A program made the position numbers and the translations under genes. The notes under the pieces were generated by a model that was not told where the DNA came from, ran no database searches, and saw nothing but the letters and a program-made list of their open reading frames with translations. Shown here one piece after another: positions 43,863 to 56,303 of a stretch of 64,000 nucleotides of DNA (position 1 is its first letter; each line of letters opens with the position of its first letter). This DNA is from Kitagawia praeruptora (Eukaryota; Streptophyta; Magnoliopsida; Apiales; Apiaceae), in the NCBI GenBank assembly GCA_037693485.1, contig CM075348.1, positions 31,552,501-31,616,500 of the forward strand. Direction: 5' to 3'.

Positions 43863-46800
43863 TGTAACACCCCCAGATCCAGGGTCAGGGATCTGGTCGT
43901 TACGGTCTCAATATCCAACCACAAAACCAACATAATTTAAATTACAACCTTGTGACCCAAAACAACAACATAAAACACACCCGTTATAGTCCCAGAGATG
44001 AAATCAGAGTAACCAACAATATTATTAATCACAAGTTTGAGTTCTTACAACCCAAAGAATTACAATTGTACAATTACATACTCTTTGCCATCCATTAATA
44101 GATACCATAGTATAAAATACATTTGAGGCTCAATTTCTAACAACTAGCCTACCAGTAGTTGCATCCTCAACAAAGGTAGCCAAGACCTTAGCGGTAAACC
44201 TCTGACGGTTGACACCTGCTTATGCTGTGTGCGCCTTGCGCGGCCATCTGATCTAGCTGTTGTTGTGATATAAATAAATAAAGCAAGGGTGAGCAATAGC
44301 CCACCAGAAATATAATTGAACAGTGATAATATATAACAGTCCAAAATATCTTTGAAACCATATGCCATGCATTAACGATGTAGTACCAATATAAGGTATG
44401 AGATGAAGTTATAAGGTAACTCAAAAATATATTTGTTTTGAATAAATATCTGCTATGCAAAAGATAAGCAAGATATTCTCAATTATCATAAAAGAGGAAC
44501 TTGCAGGAAAAATATTGCAATTCCGGTTTCAACACTTTTTCACCTTGCCAACACCAACAGTGTTGCAGAAATTTCTCACTTTTAGAAGATGAACTAATAC
44601 GGGAGCATTGCCGCGCCAGATGCCCTGACGTTTACGATGATCAGTCGTATGTCATGCATCTCATCAGTCGTTCTCTACATGTAGAAGGTAGCTCCGACGG
44701 AATTACTTATCTACCGCCCTCTGGAACTCCTCAGCCAACGGTTGGGCTATTGCTGGACCGGTGCCACTCGGCCACTTACGCGTCTCCTAGTTCGAATATC
44801 ATCCATGACTCTGAAACGTAAAGTTCGTTCCCCTTTTTCCCCAAGTGTAACACTTGTTGATAGGACTCCACAAAGTAGTCGTATCTAATTGGAAAGGAAA
44901 ATTCACCAATATTTCCCAAGCTGATGCTTGTTAATGGATATAAACTTGTTACATCAATCATACCCCTCGAGCGTTGAGGAGGTAACCAAAAGACTCATAT
45001 CGATGCTTGAAAGAATCAAGATGTGAGTGACAAGATAGTTTTAGCAAGTATAGGACCGGGCAGTCCAATAAATAACATCGCTCAAGTGAGGTCCCCTTAT
45101 ATACGTTTGGAAGTTGAGCGAGTATTTAAATCTTCTTTAAGATAGATTTAAATGAAATTAAAGTTTTGGGAACCTCCCCTTGATAAAATAGTCATAAAAG
45201 ACTCCGAAATATTTTACATAATATCTGAAGGTGAAGGATAACCCTTGAATAATATAAATCATTACAAAAAGAATTCAAAAGAATTTAATTAAATATTCCA
45301 AGAATATTTATTAAGTCAATAATAATTACGGAATATTATTAAATCATAATATTGCTCATAAGTAATCCTCGAATGAATATATATAATTATTTATTAAATA
45401 AATCTCTTCTTAAATGAATATTTAAAATAATATTCATTAAATAAATAAACCTAAATAAATATTTAAAATAATATTTACTGAATAAATCAAACCTTAAATG
45501 AATATTTGAAAATAATATTCATTTAACAAATAATATTCCAAATGAATATCCAAATAATATTCATTAAACACATAATATTCTAAATGAATATCCAAAATAA
45601 TATTCATTTAACAAATAATATTCTAAATGAATATCCAAAATAATAATCATTTAACAAATAATATTCTAAATGAATATCCGAATAATATTCATTTAGTAAT
45701 CAAAACTTTAAAGGAATATTCGAAGTAATATTCATTGAGTAAATAGAACTTCAAATGAATATTTTAAAATAATATTCATTAAGTAAATCAAACCTTAAAT
45801 GAATATTCGAAAGTAATATTCATTAAATAAATAAAGATCAAATGAATATTCCAAATAATAATAAGTAAGCCAAATGAATATTTGGGAATGATATTCGTCA
45901 ACCAAATAACTCTAATGAATATTCAAAATAATATTCATTAAATAAATGACATTCTAAATGAATATTAAAATAATATTCATTAAATATTCCTTCACTGAGG
46001 TAATACTCAAATAACGTTCCTCGAAAGATTCGTAATCGAATAAAAATCCTCGAAATAATAAATTTGTCGCTGGGATCCCTCCGGGTTTCCACGACTATTT
46101 ATATATTAGAAAATATCGACTCCCGGTCTATATTTGAAGTATGAATATCATACGCCCTTCGCTAAGGGTCTTAACGAAACAATCCGGCTTATAACTGATA
46201 TTTCATATATAGTCTAAAAGCCGATATCAATTCAGGGAACAAGTAATTCAATCTTAACTTGAAAGTAGGCATGCATGCTATGGCATATGTATAAAACAAT
46301 CATCATATATATTATCACAACAACAGTTTCAAGTATTGGAAACTTGCCTGAGAATCGAGTGCGGGTAGGGGTAATGTGTCCCGGGTCAGCTCGACAATCT
46401 ATAAACAATCAGAATATTTAAGATTAACCACTTAATGCTTATTAAAAGGCTAAGTATAAACTCCACTTAAATCGAAACATGTTTTCGAGTTATCTCGTTA
46501 CGTCTCTTATAGTGTAACTCTTTTTATCACCGATACGATCCGACATTCGTTCGTTATCAAGACATGTCATCATGCTTATACTTGGTATATACTTAAGTCG
46601 TATAAGTTCTAAGGTTGGTCGTTTACGAATCAAGATTATACCTCGAGTGTTATCGCCCGTTTTCTAAGTTATAACCACAGTCATACCTTTAAGGGGTTCG
46701 TTCGCGTTTAACCTCGATTTAAACATTTTTATAAAATCGGAAAACGATCCATTCGACATGTGGTTTTCTCCCACACCTTCCTTTTTACCTCTAATATTTA

Positions 46801-48764
46801 ATTAATAAGATTCGCCACTGATTAAATGACATTTAAGGGAATCAATTTCAATTACGAACTTTTGTTTACGGTTTCGAACCACTTTTACGAATTAAATCAT
46901 AACTCCTAAACCGTAAGTCCGTTTCACATGATCTTTATATAAAAACGAAGCTTATAACATCCTCTATCTTGTCATAGCAGAATAAGAACCTGGACCGTGA
47001 GTTAAAGCTACTGTCAATCTTGATTTCTTAAGGTTAACGAAAATCGGGCATTATAACGGCTATGAATCGGATGTTCTAAAAATCGTAACAACACAACCAA
47101 GCCACACCGGGCATCAACACAATTCATAAACATGATTCTCATATTCACAAGTCCTAGAACCACTGGTCTTAACCTCAAAATCATCAAGGACTTGAATCAT
47201 GACTAAATAACTACTAAGAACAACTACATGATCATGTAAACATGCTTATACTACATCATCATCAAATCTCATCTAAAACTCCATTAAAACTCAAAATAAA
47301 AACTTGGATTCTTGAAGCTTATACCTTCCTTGGAGTGTGAACTAGTTTTACAAGGCTTGGTATGGTCCTTGGATTGCCTTAAGCTTGCTAGATCAATCAT
47401 AAGAAACATGAAAACCAAGATTAGTTCTTAAGAAACACTATTCACCCTCATCTTTCTTGATTTTTTTGAAAATGGAAAAAGAGGAGATTGAAGCTAGGAT
47501 TTTTAGGAGATCACTTTTATGAAATATAGAACTCACCATAAAAGTTTGGAGATCAAATGATGGTTGGAAGCTTGATTTCTCTCCTTGAATTAAAGGAAAA
47601 GCCGAATGGAGGCTTCAAGGGAGAGAATGGAGTTTTTGTTTGCTTGGTTTGATCTCATCTTGCATAAAGTGAGCAATAATGCAAGATATTTGTTTGGCTA
47701 ACCATAGTTTAGTTGATGGGTTAAGGCTTGGTTAAGGATTTGTTATCATGTGAGCAAGAGTTGATGTCTTATGGTGCACTTCTTTGGTAACTAGATTGGT
47801 TTGTTTCCAATGGTACTAGTGTGCATGCAACTTGCTTGGTTCCTTGCATTAATGTGATGAAGAAGGGATAAGAATGAGTGAATTATTTAGGAAGATATTT
47901 GTTTGGCACAAATGCAAGTTGCCCCCTCTAGTTTGGTAGAAAAACAAGCTTCTTAAAGAAGCTAACTTAGTTTAGATAATATCTTCATAAAGCTACCTTA
48001 ACAAAGTGATGATGCCATGGTGGTGATCTCATCCACTTGCACATGGTTGTCTCTTGGTTCTCTGCTTGTTTCTTTGTCCGTTTATTGCTTAATTCGTTGA
48101 TCGTTCGAGGGAATAACTCATTCGTTTCTAGTTAGGGTTTTACCGAAAACCTTCTTAATAATTCTAATACTATTCTTCATCTTTCTTAATACTTCTCGAA
48201 TTTAAATTCCTTAATTCCCTTTTATAAATCCTTAAGTCTTGCAGTGTCTAGGGAAATCTCGGAGAAAATAAAAGTGCTCTTTTTCTGAATCCGACAGCTT
48301 TTACATACACTTATTTTCCTCCTGGATCACTAATACGAACTCCGAAATCCGCTCCGAATACCGGGTATAACATTATTATAATAATATTCCAAATTCCACC
48401 AAAATCACTATTCATCACTTATTTTTATTTAATTCCTATAATTAGAAAAATGAACCTGGTTCACCTTCGAGTGTTCCTTAACCTTTTTACGGAACCGCTG
48501 GGCTTATAATAGATATTGATTTGGATGACATGAGGGTATCTATTTCTCTCTAGGGAATCTTATCTTAACTTTCTAGGAGATAGATTATTCTAATCTAAGT
48601 TATCACCCAATAGCATCCTTCAGGCCATATAACCTTGGAATATATATATCCTTTCATTATTCATTCTTTAAAGCCAGTATTACAATGTAGTTGTAACCAC
48701 TGTTCACTCTTACATCAATGCATAATAAAAGTTTTAAGTCTACCCAAAAATCTGGGTTCTTACA
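43863..48764. mobile_element. 4.9-kb solo LTR
   Basis: It starts TGTAACACCCCCAGATCC and ends CTGGGTTCTTACA, with TG...CA ends and a perfect 5-bp target duplication GGCAG (43858-43862 and 48765-48769). Unit 1 shows the empty site (ggcagtgtgaag near 7969). No gag or pol coding is present, so it is either a solo LTR or a non-coding element of LTR type. The TGTAACACCCC start and great length suggest a Gypsy LTR. The strand is not certain. It contains an AT-rich tandem array at 45370-46010. Confidence 0.8.
45370..46010. repeat. Degenerate palindromic tandem array inside the solo LTR
   Basis: At least a dozen repeats of about 40-50 bp built on aaatgaatatt ... aataatattcatt. Each unit can pair with itself because GAATATT and AATATTC alternate. 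Spacers vary (aaataaat, ccaaa, cttaa). Confidence 0.85.
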
Positions 48765-49320
48765 GGCAGTGTGAAGTTTTTGTTCCTAGTTGCCCTCAAT
48801 GTGGGAAGCTTTAAGAGGATAGGGAATGAGTCACCTTTACTTTTGATCACCGTAAAAATTATGTAATACGCTATTTCATGTAACGAAATGAAGTCAATAC
48901 GGCAAATCGTGAACAGTGTTATGACATATGATTCGTCACGCAAAGTAACTCATAAAGGGGGTATTTTAAACCAAATTCTTGATAAAGTGTATTTTGGGCC
49001 ATTAAGAATAAAAATGGGGTATTTTAAACATTTTCTCTATTGTATACCAATTTCTTGAACCAAATATTTTATAATTTGATTAGATTTCATAAAATTTGGA
49101 TAAATATAAATAATTACATGAATACTTATAGCTGCTAAATTATTAATTTAGTTTTCAATTGCATGAAATGAATTTTATCAAATTGAACATTTGAGTATAA
49201 TATAATTATTATTTTAGTAAATTTGTTCGTGTGTAATAGAGGCGTATGTAAACTCATTTGATTTTGTTGTTAAAAATTGATCGTATATGTAAGATTATAT
49301 TTCAACACATATCACAAAAG
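48765..49320. other. Spacer, unit 2
   Basis: This continues the sequence split by the solo LTR and is collinear with 7965-8521. No gene seen apart from the end of the zinc-ribbon-like frame (cccaatgtggg region at 48790-48812). Confidence 0.6.
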
Positions 49321-49595
49321 TTTTTTTTTTGAAATAAATCGTACTTGCATTACTTAGAAATTATCACTTTCGAGTACATGATTAATAAATGCAGGAGGAG
49401 TGACAGACCACTCTTCATAGCCTGACATAGAATTTGTGCAGAATTTGCAAGCAAAATAACCACACGATTCGCAGACCGATAATCGAACTAATAGCACTTG
49501 ATCAATGAGCTTTAGTGATTTTTTCCAACAAATGGCTTCTCGAAGGCTAATGGCTTCAACTTCTCGTGGTTGCCAATTAGCTTCTATCTGACAAC
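49321..49595 (-). pseudogene. L1-type RNase H remnant, unit 2 copy
   Basis: Orthologue of 8522-8800: T-run at 49321-49330 (poly(A) on the minus strand), EEWSVTPPAFINHVLESDNF and NWQPREVEAISLREAI. The open frame again extends upstream to 49791 without recognised similarity. Confidence 0.55.
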
Positions 49596-50123
49596 AGTTC
49601 AGCTCGCTCCAACCTGATCTTTCTTCCAAACCTGGAGCAAATTCCGAACTACAGCCAACACACCAAACAAGACAGCAAATAGAAAACACAACCAAAACAT
49701 AAACCCCAAAAAATTGGGGATAAATCAACAACCACAAAAAATTGGGACAATCAACAATCCAAAAAGATGGGTACGACAAAACAGATCTCACCCAAAAAGG
49801 ATTGGATCTCGATTTTATTAAAAAACTGAAAAAATAGAAATTAAAGATTCAGAAATGGAGGAAACGGGATGAGAGGATGGGTGGGATGGATGTGTGTTAA
49901 TTTGATAGAAGGATGAGGCGGTGAAGGGTTGGTGAAGGATGGGTGGGGGCGGCCGACTCTCAATACGAGGCAGAGTTGTTATTGTCTCCTTATAATTAAT
50001 AATGCATTCTTGTCATATGGATAATATGTGTGGAAAGATATGCATTTGGATTGTTTATCTTGTGTTTCTTGAGTATTTGACATCATTTGCTGTCTTGGCT
50101 AATCCCCTTTCTTTCCTTCGCAC
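49596..50123. other. Sequence upstream of the kinase exon, unit 2
   Basis: Collinear with 8801-9328. The splice acceptor before the kinase exon is changed from cgcag to cgcac. Confidence 0.6.
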
Positions 50124-50274
50124 ATTGGCCAAGGTACATACAGTAACGTCTATCGAGCCCGTGATTTGGAACAAGGGAAAGTCGTTGCTTTGAAGAAGGT
50201 CAAATTCGACAATTTGGACCGCCAAAGCATCTCCTTTATGGCTTGAGAAATTCGCATCCTACGCCGGCTTCACC
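50124..50274 (+). pseudogene. Kinase-fold exon, unit 2 (stop and lost acceptor), cut by Copia B
   Basis: Same 151 bp as 9329-9479, including the glycine loop IGQGTYSNVY and VALKKVKF. Two extra lesions: the acceptor AG is AC, and the codon CGA in FMAREI is TGA. Copia B starts at exactly the same base as Copia A. Confidence 0.9.
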
Positions 50275-51535
50275 TGAAACTCTTAAGTTTTGATGATAAC
50301 AAACAGCAAGCCATTTGGCTTATTTTCAGATATAAAACAGCATGCCATATGTATATGTGCTAACTTGGTTTTGCAGAGAATGCAGTTTACTGATTATATA
50401 ATCAGTCTGGAACAAATAGCAAGCCATCCTTACAAATAGCATACCAGTTTCACAAAACAGCATGCTAATTTCGTCCTGGCAGTTTTACCGAATATCAAGA
50501 AATCAAAGAGCATCAAATGGAAACAATGTTAGGAATATTTGTAAGGGCCCTCTGAGTATATTTGAATATATCAACACCCATATCTCACACATGCTTGGAG
50601 AGAAACAATATTCCTTATGTTAAATTAAGAAAAGTAAAGTTCTACTTTTCATTAATTTAAACACCCACTTCACTTCCACTCAAGATACTCACATGATACA
50701 CATCATTATCAAATATTCTCTTTGCCATATACATTCTAAATATCACCTGCTATACACGTTAATATATCACTTCATCTTCAAGCTCCTCCCACGTGATTCA
50801 ATCATCAAATAATCTATATCAACAACGGTTACATTTATGTCCGTTGGAGCTCTTCAAATTTAATTCTTCACTTGCTTCCATTTTCCTATAAAAGGACTGA
50901 TATTCTTCAGTTCTTATTAACGATACAGTGTAGAAAAACAAAGAGATATACACATACTCAAAGTTCACATTGCAAAACTCCTCAAAGCCTATTAAACCCA
51001 TTCATTCGTATATATATATATTCAGAGGGTCATAGGTTGAGTTGTATTATTCAAACATTTATATTGTTCAAATTGTATTTATTTGTTGCTGTACAAACGT
51101 TGGCTTAACGTTTAGGGTGAGTCGAACTAGACTAGAGAAGTAAACTTGGGAAGTTTTACTTAGAGGGTTAGTTCAGCACAGGAAATAGCAAGCCATTTGT
51201 AAGCAGCAGAGTGTAAGGGAGATATATTGTTATATCTTGTAATCGGTTTATAATTGATCAATAATGTATTCCCTTACCAAGTTTGGTAAGGGACCAGGAC
51301 GTAGACCATAGGGGTTTAGGGGTCGAACCTAGCTAAAAGATCGAGTGTCTCATTTTACTTACTGGTTATTTCATTCTGCATTGCATATTAGACTCAGACA
51401 GCGTGCCATTTGTAAACTGTGTTATTACAAACAGCAAGCTATTTCTGGCATTTTTCAAAACAGGTCATAAATAAGCATTGTTAGCCATAAACACCTATTC
51501 ACCCCCCCTCTAGGTGTTGTTTTCAATTGGTATCA
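50275..51535 (+). repeat. Copia B 5' LTR
   Basis: 1261 bp with the same ends as the other Copia LTRs. A TATA-like tataaaag is at 50887-50894. A shorter (TA)n tract is near 51008. Confidence 0.95.
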
Positions 51536-51537
51536 GA

Positions 51538-51550
51538 GCGAGGTATACTA
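51538..51550 (+). other. Primer binding site of Copia B
   Basis: TGGTATCAGAGCG, complementary to the initiator tRNA-Met 3' end, two bases after the LTR. Confidence 0.9.
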
Positions 51551-51578
51551 ATATTTCTGTAACAGGAAGGTATCGATC

Positions 51579-54224
51579 ATGGCTGAACAATATATCGAAG
51601 CTAAATCCGATTATAGAGCTCATCTCCTCACTGGATCAGAAAATTACAACTGGTGGAAATGTAGAATGGAAACATTCTTGTCCAAGAGACCATTGGTATT
51701 AAGAGTGATGCAGAAATGAGACTTCGAATTTCTGGATGATAAGAACAATCTAAAAGATGTTGATGATCTTACTCCCGATGAAATTATTAAATATGGTTAT
51801 AATGGAGAAGCTAGAAATTCTCTAATGAATGCATTAGATCAAGCTGAGTATGACAAAGTTTCTTCTCTAAAGACAGCAAAGTAAATGTGGGATGCTTTGG
51901 AAACCTACCATGAAGGCTCAACCACTTTGAGAAAGGTGAAGCTTAGCAAGCTAATGAACGACTTTGGAAACTTCAAGCTCAAAGATGATGAAACTATCAA
52001 GGAAGGTCAAGCAAGGTTCCATGTTACTATAAACTCTTTAAAGAGACTTGGAAAGGATATTCCACATGATGAAATTAACATGAAAGTGTTAAGTGCTGTA
52101 CCATTTATTTATGAAGCTAAGGTCACGGCCTTGGAATCATCCTCAACAATCGACACCATGGATCATCTAGCTGTTTTTGCTGAGCTAGAACAGTTTGAAA
52201 GCAAGATAATCAAAAGTCAGGTTGAAGGTGTTCGGGCTCCTCTAGCCAAAATGAAGAATTTGGCACTTCATTCTACAAACAGCAAGCCAGCTACTGCATC
52301 CAGCAAGCTGACTGAATCTGATGAAGAATCTGATGAGGAACTTGCACTTAGGGGTGAGCACGGTTTTCCAAAAACCGGTTAAACCGACCAAACCAACCCG
52401 ACCAAACCGAAAATTTAGGTTTTTTTTCGATTTGGGTTGGTTATGGTTTTAAATTTTTAAAAACCGAAAATTTTGGGTTGGGTTTGGTTTTACTAATTTT
52501 TTCACCCGATTTAACCAACCCAACCATTAAGATCAAATAATATACAAATATTATATATATATATATATATATAGTTTTAATATTAATTTTATGTTTATAT
52601 AAAATAAAAAATATTTATGTTGAAACGATGTCGTAGCCTACTTAGTTTCATTACTTTTAAATTCCTAGAATCCCTGCATGTGCATATTGTATTTCATTAT
52701 ATTTATAGTGCTTATTTGTTTATTGCTTTGATGAAATTTTATGCTATTATTGGTTCACACATATTGTTGTCTTTTTTTATTATTTAATAATGGTTTTAAA
52801 CCGAAACCGACCAAACCAAACCGTTATAATTAGGTTGGGTTTTTTTAAGTATTATGGTGTTTGGTTTGGTTATGGTTTGAAAAATTAAAAACCCGAAATT
52901 TATGGTTTGGTTGGTTTGGCGGTCCTAAACCGCCCAAACCACCCGATGCTCACCCCTACTTGCACTAATCTCACAGAAAATCAAGAGGCTGATTGAAAAG
53001 AAAAACAGAATGAAAAAGGAAAGAGAAGGGTTCTCCAAAAAGAAAGCCAATGATCAAAATTGTTTCGAATGTGGCAAGCCAGGCCATTTTAAAAGGGATT
53101 GTTACAAGCTGAAGTCAAAATAGCCTGCTGTTTTCAAAGATAGAAGAAAATCAAAGGCTTTATTGACTTGGAGTGATGATGATTCAGACTCCAGTGATGA
53201 CTCAAGTGAAGACATGGTGAATTTGGCTCTTGTAGGTCTAAATGATGAAGAAAGCTCACAAGGATCCATAAAAGAAGATTTTGTGGATAGTGATTATTCG
53301 GATTCGGAAGATGATGCAAGTGAGGTAAACTCAATTAATTCTGATTTACCTTCCTCTCCTATTATGCTAGAAGAACTAACCATGCAGGTACCAAGTAATG
53401 TTTCTATTATTGAATTCATGGAACTGAAAAATAAGAATGGCAAGCTGGAAAAGAAGAACAATCAGTTAAAGAATATTATTTCTGAGTTAATGGCTGAGAA
53501 GGCTCCAGAAATAAATCATGATGACCTTATTACTGATTTAAAAGAGAAACTAGTTCAATTTGAAGGAGTCAACAAAGTAATTCTACAAAGAAATGAAGCC
53601 CTCATGAAAGAACTCAGAAATTTGAAGGCAGAGATTGAAGCCAAAAATGAATGTATAAAATCATTCAAGCTTAAAGAAACTAGCCAAGCCGAATCCTCAA
53701 AAACTGCTGAGAAAAGAAAACAGCAAGCTGAACTTATTAAACAGCAAGCTGAATTGATTTCTCTTCTAGAAAAAGAAGTCAAAGATCTTCAGAAAGGGAT
53801 GGAAACCTTTGTTCAAGGAGAAGACAGCTTAAAGACAATGATGAAGAAGGCAAATGTCCCATTGGTCAGAGAAGGAGTTGGAATGAACTCAAACAAGAAG
53901 CTTGGTGCACTCAAATACAATGGAAGAAATGGCATACCATACAATTATGCCATGCCTTGGAAGATATGCAACAAGTGTGGAGGAAAAGGCCATCTGGAAA
54001 AACACTGTGTGGTTCAAGTAAATCCTAAAGGGAAAACAGCTTACCAGAAGGGGCCAATCAGGCGACAATCAGCATACCAGAATGCTACTGACAAAAGACA
54101 AACAACATACCAACATTCACCAAAAGTGATCCAAATGTGGATCAAGAAATCTGATTTAAATGTCTTATATATTCTTGCTACTAACCAACTTGGACCCAAA
54201 CCGATTTGGGTACCAAAACATTAA
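51579..54224 (+). pseudogene. gag: Copia B gag (stops and MITE insertion)
   Basis: Starts at the ATG equivalent to 10795. Early stops occur at about 51717 (GGA to TGA) and 51883 (GAA to TAA) and later at about 53121 (CAG to TAG). A hAT MITE interrupts it at 52349-52958. The first zinc knuckle is intact here (CFECGKPGHFKRDC), unlike copy A. The coiled-coil part and second knuckle (CNKCGGKGHLEKHC) are open from 53163 to the TAA at 54222-54224. Confidence 0.9.
52349..52958. mobile_element. hAT-type MITE in Copia B gag
   Basis: 610 bp with ends TAGGGGTGAGCA and TGCTCACCCCTA and a perfect 8-bp duplication CTTGCACT (52341-52348 and 52959-52966). Copia A shows the empty site (gaacttgcactaatctc near 11553). 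Subterminal ccaaaccaaccc / ggttgggtttggtt repeats occur at both ends. No coding capacity. Confidence 0.93.
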
Positions 54225-55502
54225 ATTGGTGTGTGTTTGTTTTGTAGATATGTCTCGCCGCTAAAGTGAAGTCAAAACAATGGATTTTGGATAGTGGATG
54301 CACTAGACATATGTGTGGAGACAAATCTCAGTTCATGAGTCTCGAATTGAAGAAAGGTGGAAGAGTTACGATTGGAAATAACAAGACTCTTCGAATTCTT
54401 GGTATTGGTTCTATTGGTAATAGTAATATTTCGATTGATAAAGTTCAATATGTCAAAGGTCTTTCATATAATTTACTTAGTGTCACTCAATTATTTGATG
54501 ATGGACATTTTGTTCAGTTTGGCATAGATAAAACTCTTATTACTATTGGTGCTAACAAAATCCCCCTAGTTGCTAGAAGGGAAGGAAATATATATGTATT
54601 AGACTTCGAAATGCAGGAAACAGCATGCTGTTTGGCTGCAATCGACAATAATCCATATATATGGCATAGGAGGTTGGGACATGCACACATGGACTTGCTT
54701 AATAAATTATCAAGCAAGAATCTGGTCAGAGGGCTACCAAAACTGAAATATACTAAGGTTGAAGTATGTTCAGCATGCCAATTGGGTAAACAAATTCGAA
54801 GTACTCACAAAGCAAAGAAAATATGGTTTTGTAATTGTAGATGATTATTCTAGATTTACTTGGGTATTGTTTCTTCGTACTAAAGATTGTGCTTTTAATG
54901 AGTTTGAGAAACTGATTAAACTACTTGAGAACAAGCTTGATACAAGACTTGTAGGTATAAGAAGTGATAGAGGAGGTGAATTTGTCAATGAAAACTTTAT
55001 TGCATATTGTGAAGAAAGAGGAATCTCCCATGAATTTTCTGCTCCAAGGACTCCACAACAAAATGGAGTGGTGGAAAGGAAGAATAGGTCACTTCAAGAA
55101 ACATCAAGAACTCTACTACAAGAAAGCAAGCTGCCTAGAAGTTTTTGGGCCGAAGCTGTGAATACAGCATGCTATTTGTTGAATCGAATCATGATCAGGC
55201 CAATTTTGAATAAAACTCCATATCAATTGTTGAGAAACAAGAAGCCAAATATCAGTTACTTCAAGATTTTTGGCTCTAAGTGTTTTGTGCTCAAGACAAT
55301 TGGTAAAGATGGTAAATTCGATGCTAAATCATATGAGGCTATATTTCTTGGTTATTCCTTAACAAGTAGAGCTTATAGAGTTTATAATGTTAATAAACAT
55401 ATTGTTGAAGAATCTATTGATGTTACTTTTCAAGAACCTAACAGTGATCTACCAAGAGATGTGGAAGAATTTTCAGGTATGCAACCTCAAGTTACTGTAA
55501 GA

Positions 55503-55586
55503 CAGCAAGCTGGAAGTGCAAATCAGCAAGCTGGGAGTGCAAATCAGCAAGCTGGGAGTGCAAATCAGCAAGATGGAAGCCCAAAA
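55503..55586 (+). repeat. 21-bp tandem repeat in Copia B
   Basis: Same four-unit array as in Copia A, encoding QQAGSAN repeats. It is not interrupted by a stop here. Confidence 0.9.
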
Positions 55587-55646
55587 CAGCAAATTGAAGA
55601 TGAAGATGAAATTGAAAGTCAGCAAGCCAAAGAGGATGTAGACACT

Positions 55647-56303
55647 AGGGATGGGAACGGGTCTGGTTCGGCTCGGGTTTTGCAAAATCCAAATCCAAAT
55701 CCAAATATTTTCGGGTTTCGGGTTTCGGATCGTATCGAGTTTCGGATCCAAAACTCAATATCCAAATCCAAATCCGTCGGGTTTCGGATCGGATCGGGTT
55801 TTTTTCGGGTATTCAAAATTAAAAATAGTGTAAATAAGTTGCTTAACAAAAAAATAAAAAAATTTGTGTAAGTAAGTTAAAAAATACCGCTACATCCATG
55901 ACAATTTATTTTCTCGATCTTTCCATATCTTATGTCTCAAAGATATGTGTATGTATAATATGTATTTATAATATACATTTATATAATATATATATATATA
56001 ATAGTGTATGTATAATATGTATTTATAATATACATTTATATATAATATATAATATATAAAATATAATAAATAAAAGTCGGGTATTTTTCGGGTTTCGGGT
56101 TTTGCTCGGGTTTTGATCGGATTTCGGGTTTCGGATCGGGTTTCGGATCGGGTTTCATGAAATCCATATCCATATCCAAAATCTTTCGGGTTTAAAATTT
56201 AAATCCATATCCATATCCAAATCCAAAATATCGGGTTCGGATCAGATAAAAAATTGGATTTCGAATCGGGTATCCGTCGGATCGGATTTTTTTCCCATCC
56301 CTA
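55647..56303. mobile_element. hAT-type MITE in Copia B pol
   Basis: 657 bp with ends AGGGATGGGAAC and TTCCCATCCCTA. The flanks tagacact and gagacact form an 8-bp duplication with one mismatch; Copia A shows the empty site (tagacactgacaatc near 14215). The ends carry many copies of cgggtttcgg / ggatcgggttt. It differs in sequence from the other two hAT MITEs. Confidence 0.88.

Noticed and set aside
45370..46010. CRISPR-like array
   Set aside because: Repeats are degenerate, self-complementary and without unique spacers, within a plant LTR.
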